A model generated the notes under the pieces. The model had not been told where the DNA came from. It worked only from the letters and a program-made list of their open reading frames with translations, and made no database searches. From Pseudomonas viridiflava (GTDB taxonomy: Bacteria; Pseudomonadota; Gammaproteobacteria; Pseudomonadales; Pseudomonadaceae), in NCBI RefSeq assembly GCF_900582625.1, contig NZ_UTIQ01000084.1, forward strand, positions 620,001 to 684,000: a stretch of 64,000 nucleotides of DNA. Reading direction: 5' to 3'. Below, in pieces: positions 7,337 through 15,970 of the stretch; the stretch's first letter is position 1, and each line of letters starts with the position of its first letter. The position numbers were made by a program, and so were the translations under genes.

Positions 7337-7373
7337 GCCGCGCCTTCAGGCGCCAATGAGAAGAGGCACGACG

Positions 7374-7865
7374 ATGAGCGTACTGGTTGGCGTGATCATG
7401 GGCTCCAAGTCCGATTGGTCCACCCTTAGCCACACCGCCGATATGCTGGAGAAGCTGGGCATTCCTTACGAAGTGAAGGTTGTGTCCGCTCACCGCACCC
7501 CGGATTTGCTTTTCCAGTACGCCGAAGAAGCCGAAGGCCGTGGCATTCAGGTGATCATCGCTGGCGCTGGCGGCGCGGCCCATTTGCCGGGCATGTGCGC
7601 CGCCAAAACGCACCTGCCGGTGCTGGGCGTGCCGGTGCAGTCGTCGATGCTCTCGGGCGTCGATTCGCTGTTGTCGATTGTGCAGATGCCAGCCGGCATT
7701 CCGGTCGCCACCCTGGCCATCGGCAAAGCCGGCGCGGTGAACGCGGCCTTGTTGGCGGCGAGCATTCTTGGCCATCAACACCCGCAGTTCCACGCCGCGC
7801 TGAAGCAATTCCGTACCGAGCAAACGGACAGCGTGCTGGATAACCCGGACCCACGCATCGCCTGA
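7374..7865 (+). CDS. purE: N5-carboxyaminoimidazole ribonucleotide mutase PurE
   Basis: 163 residues from the ATG at 7374 (AGAGGCACGACG ahead). I-M-G-S-K-S-D-W at the N-terminus and V-V-S-A-H-R-T-P (His40) are the PurE class I catalytic motifs, and [11 protein letters not shown] follows. It converts N5-CAIR to CAIR in purine synthesis. purK lies 64 bp downstream on the same strand, the usual partner. The upstream leader carries an intrinsic terminator. Confidence 0.97.
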   Translation: MSVLVGVIMGSKSDWSTLSHTADMLEKLGIPYEVKVVSAHRTPDLLFQYAEEAEGRGIQVIIAGAGGAAHLPGMCAAKTHLPVLGVPVQSSMLSGVDSLLSIVQMPAGIPVATLAIGKAGAVNAALLAASILGHQHPQFHAALKQFRTEQTDSVLDNPDPRIA

Positions 7866-7929
7866 TGCCACGCCGGTTTTATGCGGCGCCGAGCGCCGCT
7901 GTGTCTGAGTTTCGAATGGGGCGGTAAAG

Positions 7930-9009
7930 ATGAAAATCGGTGTAATCGGTGGCGGCCAACTGGGTCGCATGTTGGCGCTGGCGGGTACGCCGCTGGGCAT
8001 GAACTTCGCCTTTCTCGACCCGGCGCCAGATGCCTGCGCAGCTGCCTTGGGCGAGCACTTGCGCGCCGATTACAACGACCAGGATCACCTGCGCCAACTG
8101 GCCGACGAAGTGGACCTGGTGACCTTCGAATTCGAAAGCGTGCCGGCTGAAACCGTGGCCTTCCTGTCGCAGTTCGTGCCGGTTTATCCCAGCGCCGACG
8201 CCCTGCGAATCGCTCGCGACCGCTGGTTCGAAAAAAGCATGTTCAAAGACCTGGGCATTCCCACGCCCGCGTTCGCCGACATTCAGTCGCAAGCCGACCT
8301 CGACGCCGCCGTCACCACCATCGGCCTGCCAGCGGTGCTGAAAACCCGCACCCTGGGCTATGACGGTAAAGGCCAGAAAGTGCTGCGCAAGCCTGAAGAT
8401 GTAGTCGGCACCTTCGCCGAGTTGGGCAGCGTACCGTGCTTGCTCGAAGGCTTCGTGCCGTTCACCGGCGAAGTGTCGCTGGTGGCCGTGCGCGCCCGCG
8501 ATGGCGAAACCCGTTTCTACCCGCTGGTGCACAACACCCATGTGAACGGCATTTTGTGCCTGTCCATCGCCAGCACCGCTCACCCGCTGCAAGCGTTGGC
8601 CGAGGACTACGTGAGCCGCGTGCTGACAAAGCTCGATTACGTGGGCGTGTTGGCCTTCGAATTCTTCGAAGTGGATGGCGGCCTCAAGGCCAATGAAATC
8701 GCGCCACGGGTGCACAACTCCGGGCACTGGACCATTGAAGGCGCCGAGTGCAGCCAGTTCGAAAACCACCTGCGCGCCGTCGCCGGCCTGCCGTTGGGCT
8801 CTACCGCCAAGCTGGGCGAGAGCGCCATGCTCAACTTCATCGGCGAAGTGCCGGCGGTTGAGCACGTGATCGCCATTGATGACTGCCACGTGCACCACTA
8901 TGGCAAAGCGTTCAAGGCTGGCCGCAAGGTGGGCCACGCCACCGTGCGCAGCGTCGACCGCGCCACGCTGGATGCGCAAGTGGCCAAGGTTCAAGCGCTG
9001 ATCAAATAA
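7930..9009 (+). CDS. purK: N5-carboxyaminoimidazole ribonucleotide synthase PurK
   Basis: 359 residues of an ATP-grasp enzyme. G-V-I-G-G-G-Q-L-G-R-M-L at the start, T-R-T-L-G-Y-D-G-K-G-Q in the ATP-grasp region and N-E-I-A-P-R-V-H-N-S-G-H-W-T in the C-terminal half are diagnostic for PurK. It makes N5-CAIR from AIR, bicarbonate and ATP, the substrate of PurE, in the cytoplasm. Probably co-transcribed with purE. Confidence 0.97.
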   Translation: MKIGVIGGGQLGRMLALAGTPLGMNFAFLDPAPDACAAALGEHLRADYNDQDHLRQLADEVDLVTFEFESVPAETVAFLSQFVPVYPSADALRIARDRWFEKSMFKDLGIPTPAFADIQSQADLDAAVTTIGLPAVLKTRTLGYDGKGQKVLRKPEDVVGTFAELGSVPCLLEGFVPFTGEVSLVAVRARDGETRFYPLVHNTHVNGILCLSIASTAHPLQALAEDYVSRVLTKLDYVGVLAFEFFEVDGGLKANEIAPRVHNSGHWTIEGAECSQFENHLRAVAGLPLGSTAKLGESAMLNFIGEVPAVEHVIAIDDCHVHHYGKAFKAGRKVGHATVRSVDRATLDAQVAKVQALIK

Positions 9010-9085
9010 GCGCCGGCCTTTCGCCTGGGTCGCGGTTGCCTGGACCTAAACATGGAACCTCCCCGTTCGCCCACTCTCTGATTTC

Positions 9086-9107
9086 AGGTGCCAGCGTTGG
9101 CACCTTT
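9086..9107 (+). terminator. Hairpin after purK
   Basis: AGGTGCCA and TGGCACCT form a perfect 8-bp stem with a four-base loop, followed only by TT. A weak terminator between purK and the small membrane protein gene. Confidence 0.5.
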
Positions 9108-9127
9108 GCCATTGAGAGGGGATTTCC

Positions 9128-9373
9128 ATGGGCATTATCGGCACCATCATTATTGGTTTCTTCGCGGGCCTGATCGCGCGCTTCCTCAAGCCGGGCGACG
9201 ACAGCATGGGTTGGATCATGACCATCCTGCTGGGTATCGCCGGTTCGTTGGCAGCCACCTACGGCGGCCAAGCGCTGGGCCTGTATCAGGCGGGCGAAGC
9301 GGCCGGCTTTGTCGGCGCGGTAGTCGGCGCGATCGTTCTGCTGGTCATCTACGGCATGGTTAAGAAGCGCTAA
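9128..9373 (+). CDS. GlsB/YeaQ/YmgE family small membrane protein
   Basis: 81 residues with three membrane segments: I-I-G-T-I-I-I-G-F-F-A-G-L-I-A-R at the N-terminus, W-I-M-T-I-L-L-G-I-A-G-S in the middle and V-V-G-A-I-V-L-L-V-I-Y-G-M-V at the end. This is the pattern of transglycosylase-associated, stress-related inner-membrane proteins. GAGAGGGG just before the ATG is a strong ribosome site. The molecular role of the family is not settled. Confidence 0.9.
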   Translation: MGIIGTIIIGFFAGLIARFLKPGDDSMGWIMTILLGIAGSLAATYGGQALGLYQAGEAAGFVGAVVGAIVLLVIYGMVKKR

Positions 9374-9431
9374 GCCGCATTGCCGCAACGGGCGGTTGAT
9401 TCGCCGCCCGTGATTCGCGCAGCATGGCGCG

Positions 9432-10196
9432 ATGACTGACTTCTTCGCGTTTTATCAGCACCTTGGCGTTGCCCTGACCGTGCTGGTGCTGGCCACGTTC
9501 GTATTGGCCGGCACCGTCAAAGGCGTGATCGGCCTTGGCCTGCCCACGGTGGCCATGGGCTTGCTGGGGCTGGCGATGCTGCCCCCGCAGGCAGCTGCGC
9601 TGTTGTTCATTCCCTCTACCGTTACCAACCTCTGGCAGCTGGCAATCGGCGGCGCGCTGCGTCCGTTGTGGCTGCGCTTGTGGCCGTTACTGCTGACGAT
9701 CGTGGTCGGCACGGCGCTCGGTTCCTGGTGGCTGGGGTTGGGCTCGGGGAAGTGGATGACTCATGCCTTGGGCGCTGCGTTATTGCTGTATGCCCTGAGC
9801 GGTTTGTTGCTGCCGGCCCTGCGCGTGCCCGCCGCGTGGGAACTGTGGCTGGGTCCGTTGTGCGGCCTGCTGACGGGCGTGGTGACCGCCGCCACCGGCG
9901 TCTTCGTGATTCCCGCTGTGCCCTATCTGCAAGCCCTGGGGTTGCAGCGCGATGCACTGGTGCAGGCGTTGGGGCTGTCGTTTACGGTGTCCACCCTGGC
10001 GTTGGGCGCGGCGCTGTTCTGGCGTGGCGAGTTGGGCAGCGCTGAATTGGGCGCCTCGCTGGTGGCGCTGCTGCCGGCGCTGTTGGGCATGGCGCTGGGC
10101 CAATGGCTGCGGCAGCGCATCAGCGCGCTGCTGTTCAAGCGCCTGTTCTTTATCGGCTTGGCGCTGCTCGGTCTGCACCTGGCAATTAGCGGCTGA
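9432..10196 (+). CDS. TauE/SafE (TSUP) family anion transporter
   Basis: 254 residues, almost entirely hydrophobic with about eight membrane helices. G-T-V-K-G-V-I-G-L-G-L-P-T-V near residue 30 and the matching G-V-V-T-A-A-T-G-V-F-V-I-P-A-V-P-Y in the second half are the internally repeated TSUP motifs. Members move sulfite, sulfoacetate or other small anions across the inner membrane. No sulfur genes are adjacent, so the substrate cannot be assigned. Confidence 0.88.
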   Translation: MTDFFAFYQHLGVALTVLVLATFVLAGTVKGVIGLGLPTVAMGLLGLAMLPPQAAALLFIPSTVTNLWQLAIGGALRPLWLRLWPLLLTIVVGTALGSWWLGLGSGKWMTHALGAALLLYALSGLLLPALRVPAAWELWLGPLCGLLTGVVTAATGVFVIPAVPYLQALGLQRDALVQALGLSFTVSTLALGAALFWRGELGSAELGASLVALLPALLGMALGQWLRQRISALLFKRLFFIGLALLGLHLAISG

Positions 10197-10233
10197 TAGA
10201 CTCGCCGGCTTCCGACTTCCCCCGAGTTTTTCC

Positions 10234-10764
10234 ATGCGCCGCTTACTGTTCAGCTTGTTGCTACTCAGTGGTTTTGCCCACGCACAATTGCCCGAAACCG
10301 ACTGGCTGTCGCTGATGCCCAAAGCCGATCAAAAGGCGTTGGAAGCCATGCCGGAAATCAGCCACAACACCCCCGAAGGCGACGGTACGTTCACCAGCAA
10401 AGGCGGCTTGAAGCAGGAGAAAGGCCTGCCAGCGGTGATGTATTCCACCCACACGGTGGCGGCGATGAACAACAAGACCATCCGCATCGGCGGCTACCCG
10501 GTGCCGTTGGAAACCGACGCCAAAGGCCGCAGCACCTTGTTCTTCCTCGTGCCATACCCCGGCGCCTGCATCCACGTGCCGCCACCACCGCCGAACCAAA
10601 TGGTGCTGGTGCGTTATCCCAAAGGCCTGAAACTCGACGACATCTATAACCCGCTCTGGGTGACCGGCACGTTGAAGGTGGAAAAGGTCAGCAACGACCT
10701 GGCCGACGCCGCCTACGCCCTAGATGCCAGCAACGTGCGAGCGGTGACCGAGGCGGATTTGTAA
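10234..10764 (+). CDS. DUF3299 domain-containing exported protein
   Basis: 176 residues from the ATG at 10234, giving the signal peptide M-R-R-L-L-F-S-L-L-L-L-S-G-F-A-H-A. The open frame extends far upstream but overlaps the TSUP gene. The mature part contains I-R-I-G-G-Y-P-V-P-L-E, F-F-L-V-P-Y-P-G-A-C-I-H-V-P-P-P-P-P-N-Q and Y-N-P-L-W-V-T-G-T-L, the core of DUF3299, often next to metal or ABC export genes. The invariant Cys-X-His suggests metal or redox chemistry, but the function is unknown. A ZIP transporter gene follows. Confidence 0.85.
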   Translation: MRRLLFSLLLLSGFAHAQLPETDWLSLMPKADQKALEAMPEISHNTPEGDGTFTSKGGLKQEKGLPAVMYSTHTVAAMNNKTIRIGGYPVPLETDAKGRSTLFFLVPYPGACIHVPPPPPNQMVLVRYPKGLKLDDIYNPLWVTGTLKVEKVSNDLADAAYALDASNVRAVTEADL

Positions 10765-10863
10765 TCATCGTTGCCGGTGCTCCACGATAGATTTTTTCTT
10801 ATGGCCATCAAGCGGCGATAGCTTTTAATCTGCGTTTACATTTTTCAGCGCCGGTTCACTGCT

Positions 10864-11784
10864 ATGCCGACTTCCATTCTTGCCATGCGAAACGCCTGGG
10901 TTAACCAGGCGCACAACCACCCGTTCACCACCTTGGGTTTCGGCGCCGCTGCCGTCGCGGTGCTGGTGTTGTTGGTGATGAGCATCTACAACGCCTTTCA
11001 GGGCGACGGCTCCGGGCATTTGCACATCGCCTTTTACGGCGGCATGGCCGGTTTCGGCGCCACAGCACTGGGCGCGATTTTCGCCCTGACCTTGGGCTCG
11101 ATCAAAGCCCGCACCCAAGACACCATGCTCGGCTTCGCCGCCGGCATGATGCTCGCCGCCAGCTCCTTCTCGCTGATTCTGCCGGGCCTGGCCGCCGCCA
11201 AAGAAATCACCGGCAACGGCCCCATGGCCGCCTTAACGGTGGTTGTCGGCCTCGGCCTGGGCGTGTTGCTGATGCTCGGCCTCGACCGTTTTACCCCGCA
11301 CGAACACGACAGCACCGGCCCCTGCGGCCCGGAAGCCGAGCGCATTAACCGTGTGTGGCTGTTTGTGTTGGCCGTGACGCTGCACAACATCCCGGAAGGC
11401 ATGGCGATTGGCGTGAGCTTTTCCGGCGGCGACATGAGCGTTGGCCTGCCGTTGACCACCGCCATCGCCATCCAAGACATTCCCGAAGGCCTCGCCGTGG
11501 CCATGGCGCTGCGGGCCACCGGCATGTCGTCGATGAAGGCTGCGTTGCTGGCGATCTTCAGCGGCGCCATGGAGCCGCTTGGGGCATTGATCGGCATTGG
11601 CGTTTCCAGCGGCTTCGCCTTGGCGTATCCGATCAGCATGGGCCTGGCGGCTGGCGCGATGATTTTTGTGGTGTCCCACGAAGTGATTCCGGAAACCCAC
11701 CGCAACGGCCACCAGACCCCGGCCACGCTGGGCCTGATGGCGGGCTTCGCGGTGATGATGTTCCTCGACACGGCGCTGGGCTAA
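10864..11784 (+). CDS. ZIP family divalent metal transporter
   Basis: 306 residues with about eight membrane helices. L-H-N-I-P-E-G-M-A-I-G (helix 4), I-Q-D-I-P-E-G-L-A-V-A (helix 5) and V-S-H-E-V-I-P-E-T-H form the ZIP binuclear metal site. The second motif has Gln-Asp where many members have His-Glu. A short Asp/His segment (D-R-F-T-P-H-E-H-D-S) is the metal-rich cytoplasmic loop. It probably imports zinc or a related metal. No clear ribosome site precedes the ATG, and a later ATG at 10885 is possible. It converges on the diguanylate cyclase gene with a gap of only 5 bp. Confidence 0.88.
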   Translation: MPTSILAMRNAWVNQAHNHPFTTLGFGAAAVAVLVLLVMSIYNAFQGDGSGHLHIAFYGGMAGFGATALGAIFALTLGSIKARTQDTMLGFAAGMMLAASSFSLILPGLAAAKEITGNGPMAALTVVVGLGLGVLLMLGLDRFTPHEHDSTGPCGPEAERINRVWLFVLAVTLHNIPEGMAIGVSFSGGDMSVGLPLTTAIAIQDIPEGLAVAMALRATGMSSMKAALLAIFSGAMEPLGALIGIGVSSGFALAYPISMGLAAGAMIFVVSHEVIPETHRNGHQTPATLGLMAGFAVMMFLDTALG

Positions 11785-11789
11785 CGCCC

Positions 11790-12878
11790 TCAGGCGCTGG
11801 CGTCGGTAGCCACCAGGCGGTTGCGCCCCAGCGATTTGCCACTGAACAAGCGCTGGTCAGCGCAGCGGTAGAGTTCGGCAGCACTGAGGCCATCGGTCGG
11901 CCACTGGGCCAGGCCGAAGGTGGCCGACAGGGCGATAACCTCGTCGCCATAGCGCAGCGGATGGCTGGCGATGTGCTCACGCAGGTTTTCCACCAGCGGC
12001 GTGGCGGCCGCCAATTCGGTGTTGGGCAGAATCAGCCCGAACTCTTCGCCGCCCAGCCGCCCCAGGCTGTCGGTGGCGCGCAGCCGTAGCCGCAAACCCT
12101 CGCAAATATGCTTCAGCGCCTGATCGCCCGCGTCGTGGCCCCAGGTGTCGTTGACCCGTTTGAAATGGTCGACATCCATGATCACCAACACCACCGGCAA
12201 GCTGCTGCGTTCCGCTTCCAGAATGCTGCGCTCCAGCGCCTGCTGAAAACTGCCGCGACTGGCCACCCCGGTCAGCGCATCGGTTTGCGCCTGGCGTTCG
12301 AGCTGGTCGTAGGCAGCGGCGCGGCGGAATTCGTACAGGTGCACAAAGATGATGATCATCACCCCGCACAGCACGGCGTTGAGCACATCGATGAGCGCGG
12401 CGGAATCGGCCGGCAGCGGGTATTTGTCGAAATACAGGGCAATGGCGGTGAGCGTGAACGGCATGGTCAACAGGAACCCGCGCACCCGGCCCAGCAGCAA
12501 ATACGAGAGCAGCGGAATGATGTAAATCCACACGTAGGCGGCGCTCGACGCCTCGGGCATGACGATGATGTACAGAAGAAAAAAGAAGGTCGGGATCAGG
12601 TACAGGTAAATCCACGGCACCAGGTTGCGCACCGCCACAATCTTCCAGCCACCCCATACCAGCAGCGCGCTGGTGACCAGCTCGAACACGGCGATGGCGG
12701 GATGCGAAGCGAGAAATTGCAGCACGGCGAAGCAACTCAGCGTGACGCCCGTGCTCACCAGAATCAGGCGCATCAGCGTGCGCTTACCGGTGTCTTCCAG
12801 GCCGTTCTTACCCGCCGAAGCGCTGAATTTTCTGAGCATGGGAGCCGGGCACTGGCGAAGAGTGATGGCGCATTGCAA
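11790..12878 (-). CDS. Membrane-bound diguanylate cyclase (GGDEF)
   Basis: 362 residues with five to six membrane helices (about residues 36-185) and a C-terminal GGDEF domain. The active-site motif is G-G-E-E-F at 276-280 and an inhibitory I-site R-A-T-D lies at 267-270, so it should make cyclic di-GMP with product inhibition. D-V-D-H-F-K-R-V-N-D-T-W-G-H-D-A-G-D is intact. The start is uncertain: M14 (position 12839) is an alternative and neither has a strong ribosome site. No sensory domain other than the membrane region is visible. Confidence 0.9.
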   Translation of the reverse strand: MQCAITLRQCPAPMLRKFSASAGKNGLEDTGKRTLMRLILVSTGVTLSCFAVLQFLASHPAIAVFELVTSALLVWGGWKIVAVRNLVPWIYLYLIPTFFFLLYIIVMPEASSAAYVWIYIIPLLSYLLLGRVRGFLLTMPFTLTAIALYFDKYPLPADSAALIDVLNAVLCGVMIIIFVHLYEFRRAAAYDQLERQAQTDALTGVASRGSFQQALERSILEAERSSLPVVLVIMDVDHFKRVNDTWGHDAGDQALKHICEGLRLRLRATDSLGRLGGEEFGLILPNTELAAATPLVENLREHIASHPLRYGDEVIALSATFGLAQWPTDGLSAAELYRCADQRLFSGKSLGRNRLVATDASA

Positions 12879-12926
12879 TACAGTGCCGGGCGATTGGCAA
12901 GGGGCGCTTGAGCAGAGCCCCCGTGT

Positions 12927-13823
12927 TTAGGCGGATTCAGCCCAGAGCGTGACGGCCATAGTGTGCGCGGCGCCGGGCGCGAGGGTGAGGTGGTCGTCCA
13001 GCACGTTGGCGGTTTCGATGCACAACATGCCGCGCCAGGCGTCGTCGGCGAACTGGCTCAAGCGCTGGGCTTTATCGGTCCACGGGTTCCACACCACCGC
13101 CGATTGCGAGCCGCTGCTGGCCAGGTGAATGCGCCGGTTCCACAGCGGATCGAAGATGCTCACCTGCGCCGGTACATCGAGATAGATGCGGTCGGTTTCG
13201 CCAGTAAACGTGATGTCGCCGTGCTGGGTGCGCTGCTCCCAGTTCGCCAGTGTTTCGATGTAGCGGGTCTGGTCGAAGCCTTCGAGGCGCGTCTGGTGGA
13301 TGTCACCCACAGCAAAATAGGTATGCAACGCCTGGCTCATCGCCAACGGCTGATTGCTGCCGTTACGGGTGGTCAGGCTGAGGGTCAGGCGTTCGTCCAA
13401 CTGAACGTCCAGGCTGAGTTCAATGCCGGCGGGCAGCGCGGGCAGGCTGTTGGCCGGCAAGGTGAAACGCAGGGTCACGCGCTGGTCATCGTTGTCGATG
13501 CCTTGCAACTGCCAGTCCAGGCCACGAACCGGGCCGTGAGCGGGTGCCGACGCGCCGGCATGTTGCTGCTGAATCGGCTCGGGGTTTCGCGCCAGGTCGC
13601 CAAACCACGGCCAGCACACCGGCACGCCGCCACGCACCGATTGGCCTTTTTTATAGGCGGCTTGCTCGCTCAGCCAAACGACCGGTTGTTGATCGTGGGG
13701 CTGGTAAGTCAGCACCTGCGCGCCCTGTTGGGCGATCAGCAAATTGGCGTGGGCGGTGCGAATGCGCCAGCACACCAGTTCGTCCAGTTCGATGCGTTCA
13801 ACGTGGGGGGCGGTGGTGGGCAT
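12927..13823 (-). CDS. D-hexose-6-phosphate mutarotase (YeaD type)
   Basis: 298 residues from the ATG at 13823, preceded by CCGGAGC. The upstream open frame (to 13937) is translated repeat DNA and is not used. Motifs: G-A-Q-V-L-T-Y-Q-P, V-R-G-G-V-P-V-C-W-P-W-F-G, H-G-P-V-R-G-L-D-W, L-H-T-Y-F-A-V-G-D and W-N-P-W-T-D-K-A. These are the aldose epimerase-like active-site elements of YeaD, which interconverts glucose-6-phosphate anomers in the cytoplasm. Confidence 0.92.
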   Translation of the reverse strand: MPTTAPHVERIELDELVCWRIRTAHANLLIAQQGAQVLTYQPHDQQPVVWLSEQAAYKKGQSVRGGVPVCWPWFGDLARNPEPIQQQHAGASAPAHGPVRGLDWQLQGIDNDDQRVTLRFTLPANSLPALPAGIELSLDVQLDERLTLSLTTRNGSNQPLAMSQALHTYFAVGDIHQTRLEGFDQTRYIETLANWEQRTQHGDITFTGETDRIYLDVPAQVSIFDPLWNRRIHLASSGSQSAVVWNPWTDKAQRLSQFADDAWRGMLCIETANVLDDHLTLAPGAAHTMAVTLWAESA

Positions 13824-13855
13824 GATACGGTGCTCCGGAATCTGTAGATGTTCAG

Positions 13856-13967
13856 CCCCCTCTCCCGCTTGCGGGAGAGGGTTGGGGTGAGGGCAGCAAG
13901 CGACTCGGCTGTGAATGGCGCAACGGCCAACCCTCACCCCTCGCCCCTCTCCCGGAGGGAGAGGGGA
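13856..13967. repeat. CTCTCCC-type palindromic repeat pair (copy 1 of 3)
   Basis: CCCCTCTCCCGCTTGCGGGA then GAGGGTTGGGGTGAGGG, a 30-bp spacer and an inverted partner CCCTCACCCCTCGCCCCTCT. The same arrangement occurs at 23643-23739 and 28575-28689. This is a REP/BIME-like class distinct from the two other repeat families in the window. Confidence 0.75.
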
Positions 13968-13978
13968 ATCACAGCGGC

Positions 13979-14377
13979 TTACCGCCGTGGCACGGGCCGT
14001 GTCCGGCCGCTGCCATCAATAGCCACAAACACAAACACCGCCTCGGTTACCTTGCGCCATTCGCTGGAGAGCGGGTCATCGCTCCACACTTCCACGAGCA
14101 TCTGAATCGAGCTGCGGCCGATTTCCAGGGTTTGGCTGTAGAAGGAAAGCTGGGCGCCTACGGCAACCGGGACCAGAAAGGCCATGCGGTCGATGGCGAC
14201 GGTGGAGACGCGCCCGCCAGCGACTTTGCTCGCCATGGCCGTGCCGGCGAGGTCCATCTGCGAAACCAGCCAGCCGCCGTAAATGTCGCCGAAGCCATTG
14301 GTTTCGCGGGGGAGGGCGGTAATTTGCAGCGCCAGATCGCCTTGCGGCGTTGGGTCTTCTTGTTCGAGTTCGATCAT
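13979..14377 (-). CDS. Acyl-CoA thioesterase, short hotdog protein
   Basis: 132 residues. L-P-R-E-T-N-G-F-G-D-I-Y-G-G-W-L-V-S-Q-M-D-L-A-G (about 23-46) is the YciA-like active-site segment, and V-A-I-D-R-M-A-F-L-V-P-V-A-V-G follows. It should hydrolyse short to long acyl-CoA in the cytoplasm. Its 3' end abuts the CTCTCCC repeat separating it from the mutarotase gene; both read leftward. Confidence 0.88.
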   Translation of the reverse strand: MIELEQEDPTPQGDLALQITALPRETNGFGDIYGGWLVSQMDLAGTAMASKVAGGRVSTVAIDRMAFLVPVAVGAQLSFYSQTLEIGRSSIQMLVEVWSDDPLSSEWRKVTEAVFVFVAIDGSGRTRPVPRR

Positions 14378-14680
14378 GCCTAGGGTGCCTCTTACCCGTC
14401 ACTCTTATTGGTTGTGGTCAGTCTCGGGCTTGACTGCTCACTCGGCTAACAGGCCGCAAGTTGGGTTCGCAGAAGACCCGGCCGCTCTAGCTGGGGCCAG
14501 ACGCGGACAGGCCGCAGTATATCGGGGGTTTTGTCCTAGCACGACTGCCGGGTTCCAGAATTGACCGAGATGGTTACATTGCTGTGTCGAACTGTCGCAA
14601 TTTGCTATCGTGCCGCCCTGCCGCGCGGGGCTTTGCGCCCGTTGTGGCTGCGCTTTCAGCCGATTGAGAAGCCCTCTTTT
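14378..14680. other. Divergent intergenic region, no gene seen
   Basis: 303 bp between the thioesterase and MFS genes, which point away from each other. It must hold two promoters, but I cannot place convincing -35/-10 pairs. No hairpin, repeat of the known families or riboswitch motif was found. Confidence 0.5.
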
Positions 14681-15970
14681 ATGTCCATCGCCGCCTCGCC
14701 CACGCCTGTCCCCACCCGACCGCTGACTCGCAGCGATTACAAAACCCTGTCGCTCTCCGCTCTGGGCGGTGCGCTGGAGTTTTACGACTTCATCATTTTC
14801 GTGTTCTTCGCGGCTGTGGTCGGCAAGCTGTTCTTCCCGGCCGAAATGCCCGAGTGGCTGCGGCAGATGCAAACTTTCGGCATCTTCGCCGCCGGCTATC
14901 TGGCCCGCCCGCTGGGCGGCATCGTCATGGCGCATTTCGGCGACCTGCTGGGCCGCAAGAAAATGTTCACCCTGAGCATTTTCATGATGGCCGTGCCCAC
15001 CTTGCTGATGGGCTTGCTGCCGACCTACGCGCAAATCGGCATCTGGGCGCCCATCGCCTTGCTGGTGCTGCGGGTGATTCAGGGCGCCGCTATTGGCGGT
15101 GAAGTGCCCGGCGCCTGGGTGTTTGTCGCCGAGCACGTGCCGCCACGGCACATCGGCTATGCCTGCGGCACGCTGACCTCGGGGCTAACGGCCGGCATTC
15201 TGCTGGGCTCGCTGGTGGCCACCTTGTTCAACAGCATCTTCACGCCCGAAGAACTGCTGGCCTACGGCTGGCGCGGGCCGTTCCTGCTCGGCGGCGTGTT
15301 TGGGTTGTTCTCGGTGTACCTGCGCCGCTGGCTGCACGAAACGCCGGTGTTCGCCGAGCTGCAGCAGCGCAAAGCCTTGGCCGAAGAAGTGCCGCTCAAG
15401 GCCGTGGTGCGTGATCACCGGGGCGCGATTCTGTTGTCGATGCTCCTTACGTGGGTGCTGTCGGCCGGCATCATCGTGGTCATTCTGATGACGCCCACGC
15501 TGTTGCAAACCCTCTACCACTTCAACGCGGCCACGGCGCTGCAGGCCAATAGCCTGGCCATCGTGTTTTTGAGTATGGGTTGCGTAGCGGCTGGTGCCTT
15601 GGCTGATCGATTCGGCGCGGGCCGTGTGTTTATCGTCGGCAGCTTGCTGCTGTTGGCCAGTTCGTGGACGTTCTACACGCAGGTCAGCGCTCATCCCGAA
15701 TGGCTGTTCCCGCTCTACGCGCTAACGGGCCTGTTCGTGGGCACCATCGGCGCGGTGCCGTTTGTGATGGTCAATGCCTTCCCGCCGGTGGTGCGTTTTT
15801 CCGGGTTGTCGTTTTCCTACAACCTGGCCTACGCCATTTTCGGCGGGCTGACACCGATGCTCGTCACTCTGCTGCTCAAGACCGACCCCCTCGGGCCGGC
15901 CTACTACGTGGCCGCGCTGTGCGGCCTGGGCTTTTGCGTAGGCGTGTACCTGCTTACTTCGAAGCGCTGA
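14681..15970 (+). CDS. MFS transporter, metabolite:H+ symporter type
   Basis: 429 residues from the ATG at 14681 (GAGAAG ahead). Twelve hydrophobic segments; the early [13 protein letters not shown] and [19 protein letters not shown] (MFS loop 2-3 signature) are typical of the MHS branch that carries organic acids, proline or betaine. The gene stands alone, so the substrate is unknown. Its last 17 bp overlap the 3' end of the convergent sugar-dehydrogenase-like gene. Confidence 0.88.
   Translation: MSIAASPTPVPTRPLTRSDYKTLSLSALGGALEFYDFIIFVFFAAVVGKLFFPAEMPEWLRQMQTFGIFAAGYLARPLGGIVMAHFGDLLGRKKMFTLSIFMMAVPTLLMGLLPTYAQIGIWAPIALLVLRVIQGAAIGGEVPGAWVFVAEHVPPRHIGYACGTLTSGLTAGILLGSLVATLFNSIFTPEELLAYGWRGPFLLGGVFGLFSVYLRRWLHETPVFAELQQRKALAEEVPLKAVVRDHRGAILLSMLLTWVLSAGIIVVILMTPTLLQTLYHFNAATALQANSLAIVFLSMGCVAAGALADRFGAGRVFIVGSLLLLASSWTFYTQVSAHPEWLFPLYALTGLFVGTIGAVPFVMVNAFPPVVRFSGLSFSYNLAYAIFGGLTPMLVTLLLKTDPLGPAYYVAALCGLGFCVGVYLLTSKR

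Noticed and set aside
13824..13937. N-terminal extension of the hexose-6-phosphate mutarotase
   Set aside because: The extension is translated repeat DNA (P-H-P-N-P-L-P-Q-A-G-E-G), and a ribosome site supports the ATG at 13823.
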